Counted from the first letter of the stretch, positions 1-9,933 are shown. The stretch: DNA of 64,000 nt from Alteromonas confluentis (GCF_001757105.1 NZ_MDHN01000039.1:63272-127271), one strand, 5' to 3'. Numbers and translations: made by a program. The notes: a model not told the origin generated them from the letters alone.

Positions 1-852
1 AAAAGGTGTGCCGTCAGCATGACAGAGGCGGGCACCTTCACCGCGTAATGCTTCGGTGATCAGAAAATTCCGGGCCTGGGGATGATATAAACAGGTTGGA
101 TGGAACTGATTAAATTCCATATTGGCAACACGGCAACCTGCGCGCCATGCCATAGCAATACCGTCACCGCTTGAAACATCTGGGTTCGACGTATATTGAT
201 ATACTTTACTGGCGCCACCTGTGGCAAGCACGATGAATCTGCTACGAATAACTTCAACGTGAGCGCGCTGTAGGTTCCATACATACGCACCAGTACAATT
301 CTGGCTATTTTGCTTTGAACGGATAAGGTCAATCGCATTATAGCGTTCAAGGAATTCAATGTTTGGATGGGCTGAAACCACGTCATTTAACGTAATTTGC
401 AATGCTTCGCCGGTGGCATCTGCAGCATGCAGAATGCGGCGATGACTGTGTCCACCTTCACGGGTAAGGTGAAAACGTTCTTCACCTTTTTCATCGGTTT
501 CCGTGTCGAAAGGTACGCCATGATTAATAAGCCAGGTGAGCGCTTCTTTAGCATTCTCGGCGGTAAATCTAACCGCCGCTTCCTCGCAAAGTCCGGCGCC
601 CGCATTGAGTGTGTCGGCTACATGTGCGTCAATTGAATCCTGCTCATCGAATACGGCAGCAATGCCACCCTGAGCGTATCGGGTAGAGCCTTCATTACGA
701 TCACTTTTACTCAGTACGATAACCCGGCAATGGTCGGCGAGTTTAAGCGCAAGACTAAGACCCGCAGCGCCACTGCCTATTACAAGTACGTCGCACTGGT
801 GTTCAATACTTTGATGTTCCGCTGAAGGTAGTGATGAAGCCACTGATTTCAT
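1..852 (-). CDS. nadB: L-aspartate oxidase (partial, C-terminus off the window)
   Basis: FAD enzyme that oxidises L-aspartate to iminoaspartate, the first step of de novo NAD synthesis, in the cytoplasm. The frame is open for 284 codons from the ATG at 852 and runs off the left edge. A dinucleotide-binding motif GSGAAG lies at residues 26-31. It is followed by the family blocks [12 protein letters not shown] and [18 protein letters not shown], and by a flavoprotein segment [13 protein letters not shown]. The gene is divergent from rpoE, as in Escherichia coli. The N-terminal 20 residues ahead of the FAD fold look unconserved. Nothing suggests it is broken within the visible part. Confidence 0.95.
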   Translation of the reverse strand, partial: MKSVASSLPSAEHQSIEHQCDVLVIGSGAAGLSLALKLADHCRVIVLSKSDRNEGSTRYAQGGIAAVFDEQDSIDAHVADTLNAGAGLCEEAAVRFTAENAKEALTWLINHGVPFDTETDEKGEERFHLTREGGHSHRRILHAADATGEALQITLNDVVSAHPNIEFLERYNAIDLIRSKQNSQNCTGAYVWNLQRAHVEVIRSRFIVLATGGASKVYQYTSNPDVSSGDGIAMAWRAGCRVANMEFNQFHPTCLYHPQARNFLITEALRGEGARLCHADGTPF

Positions 853-992
853 GGTATTTTAGCGGTTTATAACTAGGATAAGGTTCGGCAAGTCTAAATG
901 AAGCGTGGAAAAAGGCAAATCGCTAATATCCCGTTATGGTAAATTTTCTTATATCTTTTATTGATAATTTAAAGTTTGACCGCATTTTCTTC

Positions 993-1019
993 GAACTTTC
1001 TGAAAAATATGCAGTCTAC
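993..1019 (+). promoter_or_regulatory. Candidate sigma-E autoregulatory promoter of rpoE
   Basis: GAACTT at 993-998 is followed by 15 bases and GTCTAC at 1014-1019. This has the same elements and spacing as known sigma-E promoters (GGAACTT, about 15-16 bases, GTCTGA). It sits about 55 bases upstream of rpoE, so sigma-E probably drives its own operon. Confidence 0.6.
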
Positions 1020-1072
1020 CTGATGCTTGCATGAGCTGTTTATGTGGTAGATGTTAAGGAGAAATGGCTCGG

Positions 1073-1651
1073 ATGAGCGAGCAGATAACCGATCAACAGA
1101 TTGTTGAAAAGGTACAGAACGGTGATAAAAATGCATTTAACCTGCTGGTAACCCGTTATCAGCATAAAGTCATGCATCTGGTGTCGAGGTATGTGAAAAA
1201 TACCGGTGATGTAGCAGATGTCACGCAAGATGCGTTTATAAAAGCTTACCGTGCTTTGCCCAATTTTCGTGGAGACAGTGCGTTTTATACCTGGCTCTAC
1301 CGTATCGCTGTTAACAGTGCAAAAAATTATCTCGTTGCTCAGGGGAGAAAACCGCCTGCCAACGATGTAGATGCAGAAGAGGCAGATTATTACGACGGCA
1401 GTGACGCACTCAGAGAGCAGTCTACCCCCGAACGCAGTTTGCTTTCTGATGAAATCGAGGCGACGTTGTTCCGTGTGGTAGAAAAACTGCCTGACGATTT
1501 GCGTATGGCTATTACGCTTCGTGAGATCGAAGGACTAAGTTACGAAGAGATCGCCAGTGTAATGGGTTGTCCGGTAGGCACTGTACGTTCTCGGATCTTC
1601 CGGGCACGTGAAGCCATCGACAAAGTCATTCAGCCACTTTTGGAAAATTAA
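1073..1651 (+). CDS. rpoE: RNA polymerase sigma-E factor (envelope stress)
   Basis: Extracytoplasmic-function sigma factor that directs RNA polymerase to envelope-stress genes; it is held inactive by RseA. The 192-residue protein is nearly collinear with E. coli RpoE: region 2 carries DAFIKAYRALPNFRGDSAFY and region 4 carries SYEEIASVMGCPVGTVRSR. Two in-frame ATGs exist, at 1064 and 1073. AAGGAG at 1056-1061 is only 2 bases from the first but 11 from the second, and the second gives the usual MSEQ start, so 1073 is chosen. It is the first gene of rpoE-rseA-rseB-rseC. Confidence 0.95.
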   Translation: MSEQITDQQIVEKVQNGDKNAFNLLVTRYQHKVMHLVSRYVKNTGDVADVTQDAFIKAYRALPNFRGDSAFYTWLYRIAVNSAKNYLVAQGRKPPANDVDAEEADYYDGSDALREQSTPERSLLSDEIEATLFRVVEKLPDDLRMAITLREIEGLSYEEIASVMGCPVGTVRSRIFRAREAIDKVIQPLLEN

Positions 1652-1751
1652 TTTAGTTTTTTTCGCGATGAAGTTGAACTTTCTCGGGATGAAGTGAACT
1701 AAATAGCTGTGTTATGGTAGCAAGCGATCATTTGGATCAGGATTTTATAGT

Positions 1752-2342
1752 ATGACGCAACAGCAAGAAAAATTGTCAGCCTTTATGGATGGTGAGACAG
1801 ATAGCGCTGAAATTATGGAAGCTATCCTCAATGATGAAGAGCTGAAAGCAAAATGGCAGCGTTACCATGTTATCCGTAGTGGTTTACGCAAAGAAGCAAC
1901 GGTGGCACCAGAGATGGACATCACCGCAGCAGTGGCTGCAGCCTTAGACAGCGAGCCAACAGTCATGGCGCCTAAGCGCTCAGGCTGGAAATCACTGCCA
2001 CTTATTGGCAACGTGGTTCCATTTGCAAAGCAAAGTGGCCAGTTTGCGGTTGCGGCTTCCGTTGCCGTTGCCGTCATCTTAGGCGTGCAGCAGATGAATC
2101 AGCCAGAGCCAACTGAACCGTTTTCGACATTCGAAACGCCGGGACGCATTGGTGGTTTGTCACCAGTTAGTCTTGAGCAAACTCGTACGTTGCCTCGCAA
2201 CGACATGAGCGTGGTTCTGGAAAAGAAACGTAAGATTAATGCTATCATTGCAGACCACGAGCAGCAGATTCAGCTGAAACAAGCTGAAGATCAGAGCAAC
2301 GAGGTAGATCAGGAAGCGCGGTCAAACGTTAATCCAGACTAA
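1752..2342 (+). CDS. rseA: Anti-sigma-E factor RseA
   Basis: Inner-membrane anti-sigma factor. The cytoplasmic N-domain binds sigma-E, and under envelope stress it is cut by DegS and RseP to release it. The N-terminus (QEKLSAFMDGE, residues 5-15) is the typical RseA sigma-binding start. One membrane segment is visible at about residues 97-113 (QFAVAASVAVAVIL). The periplasmic part ends in a Gln/Glu-rich tail. The length of 196 is near the family norm of about 215. It lies 100 bases after rpoE, and that gap carries two similar stretches (GATGAAGTTGAACT and GATGAAGTGAACT). Confidence 0.93.
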   Translation: MTQQQEKLSAFMDGETDSAEIMEAILNDEELKAKWQRYHVIRSGLRKEATVAPEMDITAAVAAALDSEPTVMAPKRSGWKSLPLIGNVVPFAKQSGQFAVAASVAVAVILGVQQMNQPEPTEPFSTFETPGRIGGLSPVSLEQTRTLPRNDMSVVLEKKRKINAIIADHEQQIQLKQAEDQSNEVDQEARSNVNPD

Positions 2343-2350
2343 GAGTTTCG

Positions 2351-3502
2351 ATGACAAAAGCATTTTTTAATAACGTACCAGCTCCCTCGGAGCTGGTACG
2401 TTTGTTTTCACCGCGGAATTTTTGCATTTATAGCCTGGCGTCTGTTGGGCTCGCATTTTCTGTTCATGCTCAACAGCCCCCATCCCCGCAAATAAAGAGC
2501 CAATCCCAGCCAGATGCTATTGTATCTGAGCAAAACTCCATGCTGGCCGACGACGACAATAATGCATTGGCTGATGTTTATCCCTATGCACTTACGGAAA
2601 AACCGCAATCTGCCACAGATTGGATGCTGAAAATGTCTGCGGCGGTGAGAACGCTGAATTTTGAAGTGTCATTTGTTGTAAGCAGGCTGAATCAGGAAAC
2701 GGTACCGTTCTTGTGGCGTCATGGTGTGCTTAACGATGGCACTTCTGTTGAACAGCTGAACTTACAAAATGGACCTGGACGGGAACTGATTCGATTTGGT
2801 GATGTAGTCAGTATTTTTGAACCTGATGCACCGCCTTATAGTTTGCAGTCTAAATACATCAATGGTCCGATCCCCAGCGAGTTACTTTATGATCCGATGT
2901 CGCTGGTGAAGGGTTACGATTTTGTTTCTGTCGGCCGTGCGCGCGTAGCCGGCAGACCTGCTCAGCAGCTCCGGGTTGTTAGTCGTGATAATACGCGTTT
3001 CAGTTATCAACTATGGCTTGATCAGCAATCAGGTATGCTGTTGAAAATGAATACCCTGGATTTACAGGGAAATGTGCTCGAACAAATCCAGGTGAGTTCG
3101 TTTGAGATTCATCAACAGGCGCCGGAATATTTTGCAAAAGTAAACAGAGATTCATTACCTGCCGCCCTGGCACTACATTCGGCAGCAAATCGGGCGCAAA
3201 ACTGGGAAGTGGATTACCTCCCCAGTGGCATGGTTGAGGTAAAACAGGATATCAGGCGACTGGCAGTAACCGGTCAGGTTGTTGAATACAAATTATTTTC
3301 TGATGGACTGGTCGATGTGTCAGTTTATGTACAGCCCGCAGCCGATGCCATTGGTTCTGACCTGGTGTTGCGCCATGAACTGAGTACATTCTTGAGCCTG
3401 ACTGATGGTAAAGCCCAGGTTACGGTGATCGGAGAAATTCCTTTGCAAACGGCGAATGCCATCGCAACTTCGTTGAAATTAAAGGACGACAACGGTGATT
3501 AA
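2351..3502 (+). CDS. rseB: Sigma-E regulatory protein RseB (MucB family)
   Basis: Periplasmic sensor that shields RseA from DegS until it binds mislocalised lipopolysaccharide. The 383-residue frame begins at an ATG 8 bases after rseA. A hydrophobic signal segment at residues 23-40 ends SVHA before QQPPSP. The body is a MucB/RseB fold with the block YDPMSLVKGYDFVSVGRARVAG split across about residues 180-200. The first 16 codons contain a perfect hairpin (2374-2400). An in-frame TTG at 2402, with GGAG 9 bases before it, would give a tidier signal peptide, so the true start may be TTG 2402. The gene overlaps rseC by 8 bases. Confidence 0.9.
   Translation: MTKAFFNNVPAPSELVRLFSPRNFCIYSLASVGLAFSVHAQQPPSPQIKSQSQPDAIVSEQNSMLADDDNNALADVYPYALTEKPQSATDWMLKMSAAVRTLNFEVSFVVSRLNQETVPFLWRHGVLNDGTSVEQLNLQNGPGRELIRFGDVVSIFEPDAPPYSLQSKYINGPIPSELLYDPMSLVKGYDFVSVGRARVAGRPAQQLRVVSRDNTRFSYQLWLDQQSGMLLKMNTLDLQGNVLEQIQVSSFEIHQQAPEYFAKVNRDSLPAALALHSAANRAQNWEVDYLPSGMVEVKQDIRRLAVTGQVVEYKLFSDGLVDVSVYVQPAADAIGSDLVLRHELSTFLSLTDGKAQVTVIGEIPLQTANAIATSLKLKDDNGD
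2374..2409 (+). terminator. Terminator-like hairpin inside the start of rseB
   Basis: CGTACCAGCTCC (2374-2385), loop CTC, then the exact complement GGAGCTGGTACG (2389-2400), followed by TTTGTTTTC. A 12-bp perfect stem with a 3-base loop and a T-rich tail has the form of an intrinsic terminator. It lies 23 bases into the annotated rseB frame, so it could attenuate rseB-rseC relative to rpoE-rseA, or mask the GGAG before TTG 2402. Confidence 0.6.
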
Positions 3503-3968
3503 AGAAACGGCGACAGTGGTGGCCGTAGACGGCGATTTCATCACCGTGGAAGCAGCCATTAAAACCACCTGCTCAAGCTGTCAGGCGCAAAGCGATTGTG
3601 GTTCAGGGGTCATTTCCCGGGCATTGTCACCGCGCACGCAACAGCTTTCTTTGCGTTCGCCGGTTCCCTGTAAAGTGGGCGATACTGTGCGTATCGGTGT
3701 ACCTGAAGCCGGGGTAGTGGCAGCGTCTTTATGGCTCTATGTTGTGCCTCTCATCGTATTGGTGATATCGGCTATCGGCGCAGGGCAGGGTTTGCCCCGC
3801 CTGGGTTTGCACAGCGAACTATGGGCACTGGCAACCAGCCTACTGTTAACCTTTGGCTCGTTCATCCTGATCTCAGGCCATCTGAAGAAAATTGACCAGA
3901 CCCGCTTTCAACCGGTTATTTTGAGCGCTACTGTTTCCACTTCAGAGATTTACACGCCACAAAAATAG
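3495..3968 (+). CDS. rseC: SoxR-reducing/sigma-E regulatory protein RseC
   Basis: Small inner-membrane protein of the RseC/MucC family, linked in E. coli to keeping SoxR reduced. The start is GTG, overlapping the end of rseB by 8 bases. The cytoplasmic N-domain has a cysteine cluster (CSSC at residues 26-29 and C35). Two membrane helices follow at about residues 76-98 (SLWLYVVPLIVLVISAIGAG) and 109-128 (LWALATSLLLTFGSFILISG). The length of 157 equals the family norm. It is the last gene of the rpoE operon. Confidence 0.92.
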   Translation: MIKETATVVAVDGDFITVEAAIKTTCSSCQAQSDCGSGVISRALSPRTQQLSLRSPVPCKVGDTVRIGVPEAGVVAASLWLYVVPLIVLVISAIGAGQGLPRLGLHSELWALATSLLLTFGSFILISGHLKKIDQTRFQPVILSATVSTSEIYTPQK

Positions 3969-4203
3969 CGAAGAGGTGACGCCAAGCCCCGGTATCACCC
4001 CTCAATTTCTGCAATAATTCGTATTATTATCGCAGACTATCCTAAATGGTGAAGCTTATTCGCTTTTCGCCGAATAAATAGGTAAAATCCGCACGCTTTG
4101 CACCAGCGTATTTTTATACACGCATGTGGTGTCGTGAAACAGTAAGTCATAAACTTACTTTCCGGTTTGTTTAATTCTATCTCGCAGGACATTTTCCAGC
4201 ATT

Positions 4204-6000
4204 ATGCAACAGTCGCACATTCGTAATTTCTCTATCATTGCCCATATTGACCATGGGAAATCCACGTTATCAGACCGTCTTATCCAACATTGCGGAGGAT
4301 TGACTGACAGGGAAATGGCTGCGCAGGTTCTTGATTCAATGGATCTGGAGCGTGAGCGCGGTATCACCATTAAGGCCCAGAGCGTAACGTTGAATTACAA
4401 AGCCAACGACGGCGAAACGTATCAGCTCAATTTCATCGATACCCCAGGTCACGTAGATTTCACCTACGAAGTTTCTCGTTCATTGGCAGCCTGTGAAGGC
4501 GCACTGCTGGTGGTTGATGCCGGTCAGGGCGTAGAAGCGCAAACACTTGCCAACTGCTACACCGCCATTGACTTAGATATGGAAGTGGTGCCAATCCTGA
4601 ATAAAATAGACCTGCCTCAGGCTGAGCCTGAGCGTGTAGCAGAAGAAATTGAAGATATCGTGGGTATTGATGCCATTGACGCGGTACGTTGTTCTGCCAA
4701 AACCGGTATTGGTATTGAAGATGTACTGGAAGTGATTGTTAAGCGTGTACCGCCACCTTTGGGTGAGCGTGAGGCACCGCTAAAGGCATTGATTGTTGAC
4801 TCCTGGTTTGATAACTATCAGGGCGTTGTATCTTTGGTTCGTATTGTTGAAGGCGAACTGAATGCAAAAGACAAAATTAAGATCATGTCGAACGGCCAGG
4901 TGCACCAGGCAGATAAAGTGGGTATCTTTACGCCGAAGCAAACCGAAACCGGTACCCTTAAAGCCGGTGAAGTAGGTTTCATTATTGCGGGTATTAAAGA
5001 AATTCACGGTGCACCGGTGGGTGATACCATTACGCTGGCACGAGCACCTGCTGAAAAAGCCTTGCCTGGCTTTAAGAAAATCAAGCCACAAGTTTATGCC
5101 GGTGTGTTCCCGGTCAGTTCAGACGACTACGAAGATTTCCGTGATGCGCTGGATAAGCTCAGCCTGAATGATGCCTCTTTGTTCTTCGAACCAGAGAGTT
5201 CTGCCGCACTGGGCTTCGGTTTCCGTATTGGTTTCCTGGGCATGCTGCACATGGAGATTATTCAGGAGCGTCTTGAGCGCGAATACGATCTGGATCTAAT
5301 CACTACCGCACCCACAGTAATCTACGAAGTGGTTACCACCAAAGGTGAAACGATGCAGGTAGACAACCCGTCTAAGCTGCCAGCAGTGAATGAAATTGCT
5401 GAAATTCACGAACCGGTTGTTGAGGCCAACATTCTGGTTCCGCAGGAATACCTGGGTAATGTCATCACACTTTGCGTTGAGAAGCGTGGTGTGCAGACCA
5501 ACATGGCTTATCACGGTAAGCAGGTCGCGGTAACCTATGAACTGCCGATGGCTGAAGTGGTGATGGATTTCTTCGACCGTCTTAAGTCAACCAGCCGGGG
5601 CTTTGCTTCACTGGATTACAACTTCAAGAAGTTCCAGGAATCCGACATGGTGCGGGTAGATGTATTGATTAACGGTGAGCGTGTTGATGCGCTGGCGATG
5701 ATCACGCACCGCGAAAACAGTCAGGGCCGTGGCCGTGAACTGGTGGAAAAGCTGCGTGAACTCATTCCTCGCCAGATGTTTGATATCGCCATTCAGGCGG
5801 CGATCGGCAACCACATTATTGCACGAAGCACAGTAAAACAATTGCGTAAGAACGTTATCGCCAAGTGTTACGGTGGTGACGTGAGCCGTAAGAAAAAACT
5901 GCTGCAAAAACAAAAAGAAGGGAAGAAGCGCATGAAGCAAGTCGGTAACGTTGAGTTACCACAGGATGCGTTCCTCGCTGTTCTCAAGGTAGGTAAGTAA
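4204..6000 (+). CDS. lepA: Elongation factor 4 (back-translocase LepA)
   Basis: Ribosome-associated GTPase that promotes correct translation and assembly under stress. The 598 residues match the family length. G1 is AHIDHGKS at residues 13-20, G3 is DTPGHVDF, and G4 is NKIDLP. The LepA-specific C-terminal domain ends in the basic block [21 protein letters not shown] promoter should lie in the 235-base gap after rseC, which is AT-rich, but I could not fix one. The stop codon shares its last A with the ATG of lepB. Confidence 0.97.
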   Translation: MQQSHIRNFSIIAHIDHGKSTLSDRLIQHCGGLTDREMAAQVLDSMDLERERGITIKAQSVTLNYKANDGETYQLNFIDTPGHVDFTYEVSRSLAACEGALLVVDAGQGVEAQTLANCYTAIDLDMEVVPILNKIDLPQAEPERVAEEIEDIVGIDAIDAVRCSAKTGIGIEDVLEVIVKRVPPPLGEREAPLKALIVDSWFDNYQGVVSLVRIVEGELNAKDKIKIMSNGQVHQADKVGIFTPKQTETGTLKAGEVGFIIAGIKEIHGAPVGDTITLARAPAEKALPGFKKIKPQVYAGVFPVSSDDYEDFRDALDKLSLNDASLFFEPESSAALGFGFRIGFLGMLHMEIIQERLEREYDLDLITTAPTVIYEVVTTKGETMQVDNPSKLPAVNEIAEIHEPVVEANILVPQEYLGNVITLCVEKRGVQTNMAYHGKQVAVTYELPMAEVVMDFFDRLKSTSRGFASLDYNFKKFQESDMVRVDVLINGERVDALAMITHRENSQGRGRELVEKLRELIPRQMFDIAIQAAIGNHIIARSTVKQLRKNVIAKCYGGDVSRKKKLLQKQKEGKKRMKQVGNVELPQDAFLAVLKVGK

Positions 6001-6902
6001 TGGCAAATTATTTTTCGATTTTGTTGGTTATCCTGACGGTAGCCACTGGTCTCATTTGGCTACTCGATAGCCTGTTATGGGCACCGGCAAGGAAGCAAAA
6101 GTCTGTACAAGGTACAGAAGCTGCATCGTCTGCGACAGGCCAGCAAGCCGAATTGCCGTGGTTAGTTGATACATCACAACAGATTTTTCCGGTTATCGCC
6201 TTTGTATTGGTGCTGCGCTCGTTTTTGTATGAGCCGTTTCAAATACCGTCGGGCTCAATGATGCCAACCCTGTTGGTGGGCGATTTCATTCTGGTAGAAA
6301 AGTTTGCCTACGGTTTGAAAGATCCGGTGCTGCGAAGCAAATTTATCGAAACCGGCGAGCCTGAGCGGGGCGATGTGGTGGTGTTTAAATATCCTGAAGA
6401 CACCAACGTCGATTACATCAAGCGTGTGATTGGTCTGCCGGGCGACACTATTGTCTATCAGAACAAACAAATTTTTATCAAGCCCTATTGCGAAAGCGGT
6501 ACGGATTGCCCTGAAATGAAGCCCGTGCCACTGGAATTCCAGGAGCGTGGTGAATTTGTGCAGGATATGGTGCCACTGCTGCGTTACACCGAGCAACTTG
6601 GCGATGTTACCCACGATATTTTGCGTAATCCGGGCCGCAGTATTCCTGCTTCAAATTTCTATACACAACCAGGTACTCGCAGTAACGAATGGATTGTGCC
6701 TCAGGGCGAATATTTCGTGATGGGTGACAACCGTGAAAACAGCCGTGACAGCCGTTTTTGGGGGTTCGTACCCGACGAGAACTTAGTGGGTAAGGCGGTG
6801 GCTATCTGGATCAGCTTCGAATTTGAGCGTTCCGCAGACAGTTTCCTGCCTGGTTGGGTTCCTACCGGCGTTCGATTTAATCGTGTTGGTGGCATTGAGT
6901 AA
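6000..6902 (+). CDS. lepB: Signal peptidase I
   Basis: Membrane serine protease that removes signal peptides from exported proteins. There are two N-terminal membrane helices (about residues 4-28 and 62-75) and the catalytic block QIPSGSMMPTL with nucleophile S86. The general base is in DYIKRVIGLPGD (K141), and MGDNRENSRDSRFWG forms box E. It starts on the last base of lepA and ends on the first base of rnc, so lepA-lepB-rnc-era is a tightly coupled unit. Confidence 0.97.
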   Translation: MANYFSILLVILTVATGLIWLLDSLLWAPARKQKSVQGTEAASSATGQQAELPWLVDTSQQIFPVIAFVLVLRSFLYEPFQIPSGSMMPTLLVGDFILVEKFAYGLKDPVLRSKFIETGEPERGDVVVFKYPEDTNVDYIKRVIGLPGDTIVYQNKQIFIKPYCESGTDCPEMKPVPLEFQERGEFVQDMVPLLRYTEQLGDVTHDILRNPGRSIPASNFYTQPGTRSNEWIVPQGEYFVMGDNRENSRDSRFWGFVPDENLVGKAVAIWISFEFERSADSFLPGWVPTGVRFNRVGGIE

Positions 6903-7591
6903 TGCAGGGTATCGACCGATACGCACGGTTATCGAAACTACTCGATTACCGTTTTAAAGACGAAGGTTTATTAGAGCAGGCGCTCACTCACCGCAGTGCG
7001 GCAAAAAAGCACAACGAGCGCCTGGAGTTTTTAGGTGATGCAGTATTGGGCATGGTTGTCGCTGACGCCTTATTTGCTCGCTTCCCCACGGTGCCAGAAG
7101 GCAAGCTCACTCGCATGCGTTCCACACTGGTAAAAGGCGACACCCTGGCAGAAATGGCAAAAGAAGCCGGGGTCGGCGAACTACTTAAATTGGGCCAGGG
7201 TGAGCTGAAGAGTGGCGGTCACCGTCGAAGCTCTATTCTTGCCGATGCCGTAGAAGCCATTCTCGGCGCGATTTATTTAGATGACGGTATCGACACCGTA
7301 CGCGGTGTTATTCTGCGTTTATGGTCAGACCGTATCGATCGCCTTGATCCGAACGAACACCCTAAGGACAGCAAAACCCGGTTACAGGAGTACCTCCAGT
7401 CCCGCCGTGAGCCGTTACCGGTTTACGAGGTGGTGACCATTAGCGGTAAAGACCACGCACAAACCTTTGAAGTCAGTTGCACCGTAGCGCGACTCGATGC
7501 ACCGGTTTTTGGTGTGGGAAATAGCCGCCGCAAAGCAGAACAACAAGCTGCTAAAGAGACATTGGAGAAGCTTGAACATGCATCTGAATGA
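6902..7591 (+). CDS. rnc: Ribonuclease III
   Basis: Double-strand-specific endoribonuclease for rRNA and mRNA processing. The signature NERLEFLGD spans residues 38-46. The metal ligands D46, D115 and E118 ([10 protein letters not shown]) are in place. A double-stranded RNA-binding domain occupies about residues 155-225 (KTRLQEYLQ ... [15 protein letters not shown]). It shares one base with lepB, and its 3' end overlaps the start of era by 14 bases. Confidence 0.97.
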   Translation: MQGIDRYARLSKLLDYRFKDEGLLEQALTHRSAAKKHNERLEFLGDAVLGMVVADALFARFPTVPEGKLTRMRSTLVKGDTLAEMAKEAGVGELLKLGQGELKSGGHRRSSILADAVEAILGAIYLDDGIDTVRGVILRLWSDRIDRLDPNEHPKDSKTRLQEYLQSRREPLPVYEVVTISGKDHAQTFEVSCTVARLDAPVFGVGNSRRKAEQQAAKETLEKLEHASE

Positions 7592-8489
7592 TGATGTCGA
7601 AACCTATTGCGGACTGGTTGCCATTGTCGGCCGTCCAAATGTGGGTAAATCCACGCTACTGAATCGTATTTTGGGTCAAAAGGTCAGTATTACCTCGCGT
7701 AAACCGCAAACGACCCGTCACCGTATTTTGGGTATTGATAGCGAAGAAGCTTATCAGACCATTTACGTTGATACGCCAGGGCTTCACCAAGACGAGAAAA
7801 AAGCCATCAACCGTTACATGAACCGTGCCGCTTCCAGTTCATTGGCTGAGGTGGGGTTGGTGCTGTTTGTGGTGGAAGGAACTCGCTGGACTGAAGACGA
7901 CGAGATGGTGCTGACGAAAGTGAAAAACAGTCGCCTGCCTTGTTACCTCGTTATCAATAAAGTAGATAAAGTCGAAGACAAAGCGTCGTTGATTGATCAC
8001 ATCCAAATGCTGTCTGAAAAACATGAGTTCGACCATATTTTTCCGGTAAGTGCAAAAAACGGCAAACAAGTGGATGCACTGCGTGAAATGGTGCAGAAAT
8101 CCTTGCCGCCGAGCGAGTTCTATTATCCAGAGGATTATATTACTGATCGCTCCAGCCGCTTTATGGCAGCGGAAATTATCCGCGAAAAACTGATGCGATT
8201 TACAGGAGATGAGCTGCCTTATTCCACCACGGTTGAGATAGAGCAATTCAAACTCATGGAAAATGGTGTATACCGAATTAATGGTCTTATTCTGGTAGAA
8301 CGCGATAGCCAAAAACGTATGGTTATTGGTAAAGCCGGCAACCATATTAAAACCATTGGCGAGCAGGCCCGTAAAGATATGGAGAACCTGTTTGATAATA
8401 AGGTTTTTCTTGAGCTGTGGGTGAAAGTGAAACAGGGCTGGGCTGATGATGATCGCGCCTTACGTTCACTGGGCTACGGCGACGACTAA
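7578..8489 (+). CDS. era: GTPase Era
   Basis: Essential GTPase that binds the 3' end of 16S rRNA during 30S assembly. G1 is GRPNVGKS (residues 18-25), G3 is DTPG and G4 is NKVD. The KH domain carries [19 protein letters not shown]. An in-frame upstream ATG-less extension from 7497 is possible, but ATG 7578 gives 303 residues, close to the 301 of E. coli. GGAG lies 10 bases before it, inside rnc. The next gene is pdxH rather than the usual recO-pdxJ. Confidence 0.96.
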   Translation: MHLNDDVETYCGLVAIVGRPNVGKSTLLNRILGQKVSITSRKPQTTRHRILGIDSEEAYQTIYVDTPGLHQDEKKAINRYMNRAASSSLAEVGLVLFVVEGTRWTEDDEMVLTKVKNSRLPCYLVINKVDKVEDKASLIDHIQMLSEKHEFDHIFPVSAKNGKQVDALREMVQKSLPPSEFYYPEDYITDRSSRFMAAEIIREKLMRFTGDELPYSTTVEIEQFKLMENGVYRINGLILVERDSQKRMVIGKAGNHIKTIGEQARKDMENLFDNKVFLELWVKVKQGWADDDRALRSLGYGDD

Positions 8490-8520
8490 GTGATCCGTCT
8501 TACGACGTTGTGGAGGTAAT

Positions 8521-9159
8521 ATGTCTCTTTCTGATATTCGTCGGCAATATTCAAATGCGCATTTAACTGAGCAGGAGCTCACAGGGCATCCTATTGCGTT
8601 GTTTCGTAAATGGTTAGATGACGCCATCCAGTCAGACAGCCCGGACCCCACTGCAATGACAGTGGCCACGGTAGACCCATCAGGCCAGCCATCGCAGCGC
8701 ATTGTATTGCTAAAAGATGTTAGCGAGGACGGATTCCTGTTTTACACCAACCTTGGTAGTCGCAAGGCGCAAGAGTTGTCGCAAAACAATAAAATCTCTC
8801 TGCATTTTCCTTGGTTTTTTATGGAACGCCAGGTACGGGTTTGTGGCACCGCGCATAAACTGCCTACCACTGAGAATGCAAAGTACTTCTTCTCTCGTCC
8901 TAAAGACAGTCAGCTCGCGGCTTATGCCTCTCGTCAGAGTCAGCCTATTGCAACCCGCGAGCTGCTTATGACGCAGTTTAAGCAGCTTAAAGATAAGTTC
9001 GCTAACAAAGCACTGCCGGTACCGGATTTCTGGGGTGGCTTCCGTGTTGAGCCGCACCAGATAGAGTTCTGGCAGGGTGGGGAAGACCGTCTGCACGATC
9101 GTTTTGAATACAATAAAACCGCAGACGGCAACTGGACCACGCAGCGCTTAATGCCGTAG
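8521..9159 (+). CDS. pdxH: Pyridoxine/pyridoxamine 5'-phosphate oxidase
   Basis: FMN enzyme making pyridoxal 5'-phosphate from the phosphorylated alcohol or amine. It has the family blocks MTVATVDPSGQPSQRIVLLK and GFLFYTNLGSRKAQEL (FMN and phosphate contacts), and FWGGFRVEPHQIEFWQGG and LHDRFEY near the C-terminus. The length of 212 is normal. A strong GGAGG sits 5 bases before the ATG. Confidence 0.96.
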   Translation: MSLSDIRRQYSNAHLTEQELTGHPIALFRKWLDDAIQSDSPDPTAMTVATVDPSGQPSQRIVLLKDVSEDGFLFYTNLGSRKAQELSQNNKISLHFPWFFMERQVRVCGTAHKLPTTENAKYFFSRPKDSQLAAYASRQSQPIATRELLMTQFKQLKDKFANKALPVPDFWGGFRVEPHQIEFWQGGEDRLHDRFEYNKTADGNWTTQRLMP

Positions 9160-9168
9160 CTTCTACTT

Positions 9169-9933
9169 ATGATAGACAGCCACTGTCACCTGGATTTACC
9201 CGCCTTTGATGACGATCTTGATGATGTACTTCAACGGGCGAAAGAAGCGGGCGTCAGTGGTTTTTTAATTGCGGGTACCACGCCCGCGGGCTGGCAAAAA
9301 CAGCTCGATATTCAGGCTAATCACACCAATATTCATCTTGCCTTTGGAATTCATCCTTGGTTTATTCGTAGCGCGCTGGATGATGCTCTCTCCGATTTGC
9401 AGCAAATGGTCGCAACACACCGTGACAGGGTATGCGCCATTGGTGAAATCGGCCTTGATGCCACCATCGAATTACCTCTTGCAGAACAGGAAACCTGGCT
9501 ACTGGCACAAATAGAAGTCGCGAAACAAAGTAAACTTCCGGTAATCCTTCATCACCTTAAAACCCATCACCGTCTACCTGCACTCATCAAACAGTCTGGC
9601 TTTACCTATGGTGGTGTCGTCCACGCTTTCTCTGGTAACGCGCAAGTGGCTAAGCAGTATATTGATCTAGGGTTTAAACTTGGGGTTGGTGGCACTGTCA
9701 CTTATCCAAGAGGGCAAAAGACGTTAAACGCGGTGGTGGAAGTAGGGTTAGATAATATTCTGCTTGAGACCGATTCCCCTGATATGCCCGTTTATGGCTA
9801 CCAGGGGCAGCGCAACGAGCCAGCTAGGCTGGTAAATGTGGTAGGCATATTAGCCGAAGCCTTTTGTACCTCACCGGAAATTATCAGCGCCCGCACAAAC
9901 ACGCATTTCAGGCAGTTGTTTATTCAGCCCTGA
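9169..9933 (+). CDS. TatD-family metal-dependent hydrolase (YjjV-like)
   Basis: Amidohydrolase-fold DNase of the TatD group. Metal-binding residues are visible in DSHCHLD (H5, H7), GEIGLD, ILHHLKTHH and LLETDSPDMP. The sequence follows E. coli YjjV more closely than TatD or YcfH (GVVHAFSGN, GYKIGVGGTITYPR-like block). The substrate is unproven; relatives are 3'-5' deoxyribonucleases. It begins 9 bases after pdxH and probably shares its transcript. Its 3' end overlaps the convergent Sel1-like gene by 10 bases. Confidence 0.88.
   Translation: MIDSHCHLDLPAFDDDLDDVLQRAKEAGVSGFLIAGTTPAGWQKQLDIQANHTNIHLAFGIHPWFIRSALDDALSDLQQMVATHRDRVCAIGEIGLDATIELPLAEQETWLLAQIEVAKQSKLPVILHHLKTHHRLPALIKQSGFTYGGVVHAFSGNAQVAKQYIDLGFKLGVGGTVTYPRGQKTLNAVVEVGLDNILLETDSPDMPVYGYQGQRNEPARLVNVVGILAEAFCTSPEIISARTNTHFRQLFIQP

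Noticed and set aside
387..605. 72-codon minus-strand frame and the 79-codon plus-strand frame at 397-636
   Set aside because: Both are other-frame shadows of nadB, whose true frame is open through the whole segment.
1676..1702. Second sigma-E-like site between rpoE and rseA (GAACTT-N15-AACTAA)
   Set aside because: The -10 part departs from GTCTAA at two positions and the stretch is part of an imperfect repeat; too weak to call.
3969..4100. Hairpins after rseC (GAGGTGA...TCACCCCTC; TTATTCG-N8-CGAATAA)
   Set aside because: Weak, bulged or long-looped, with no T-tail; not supported as terminators.
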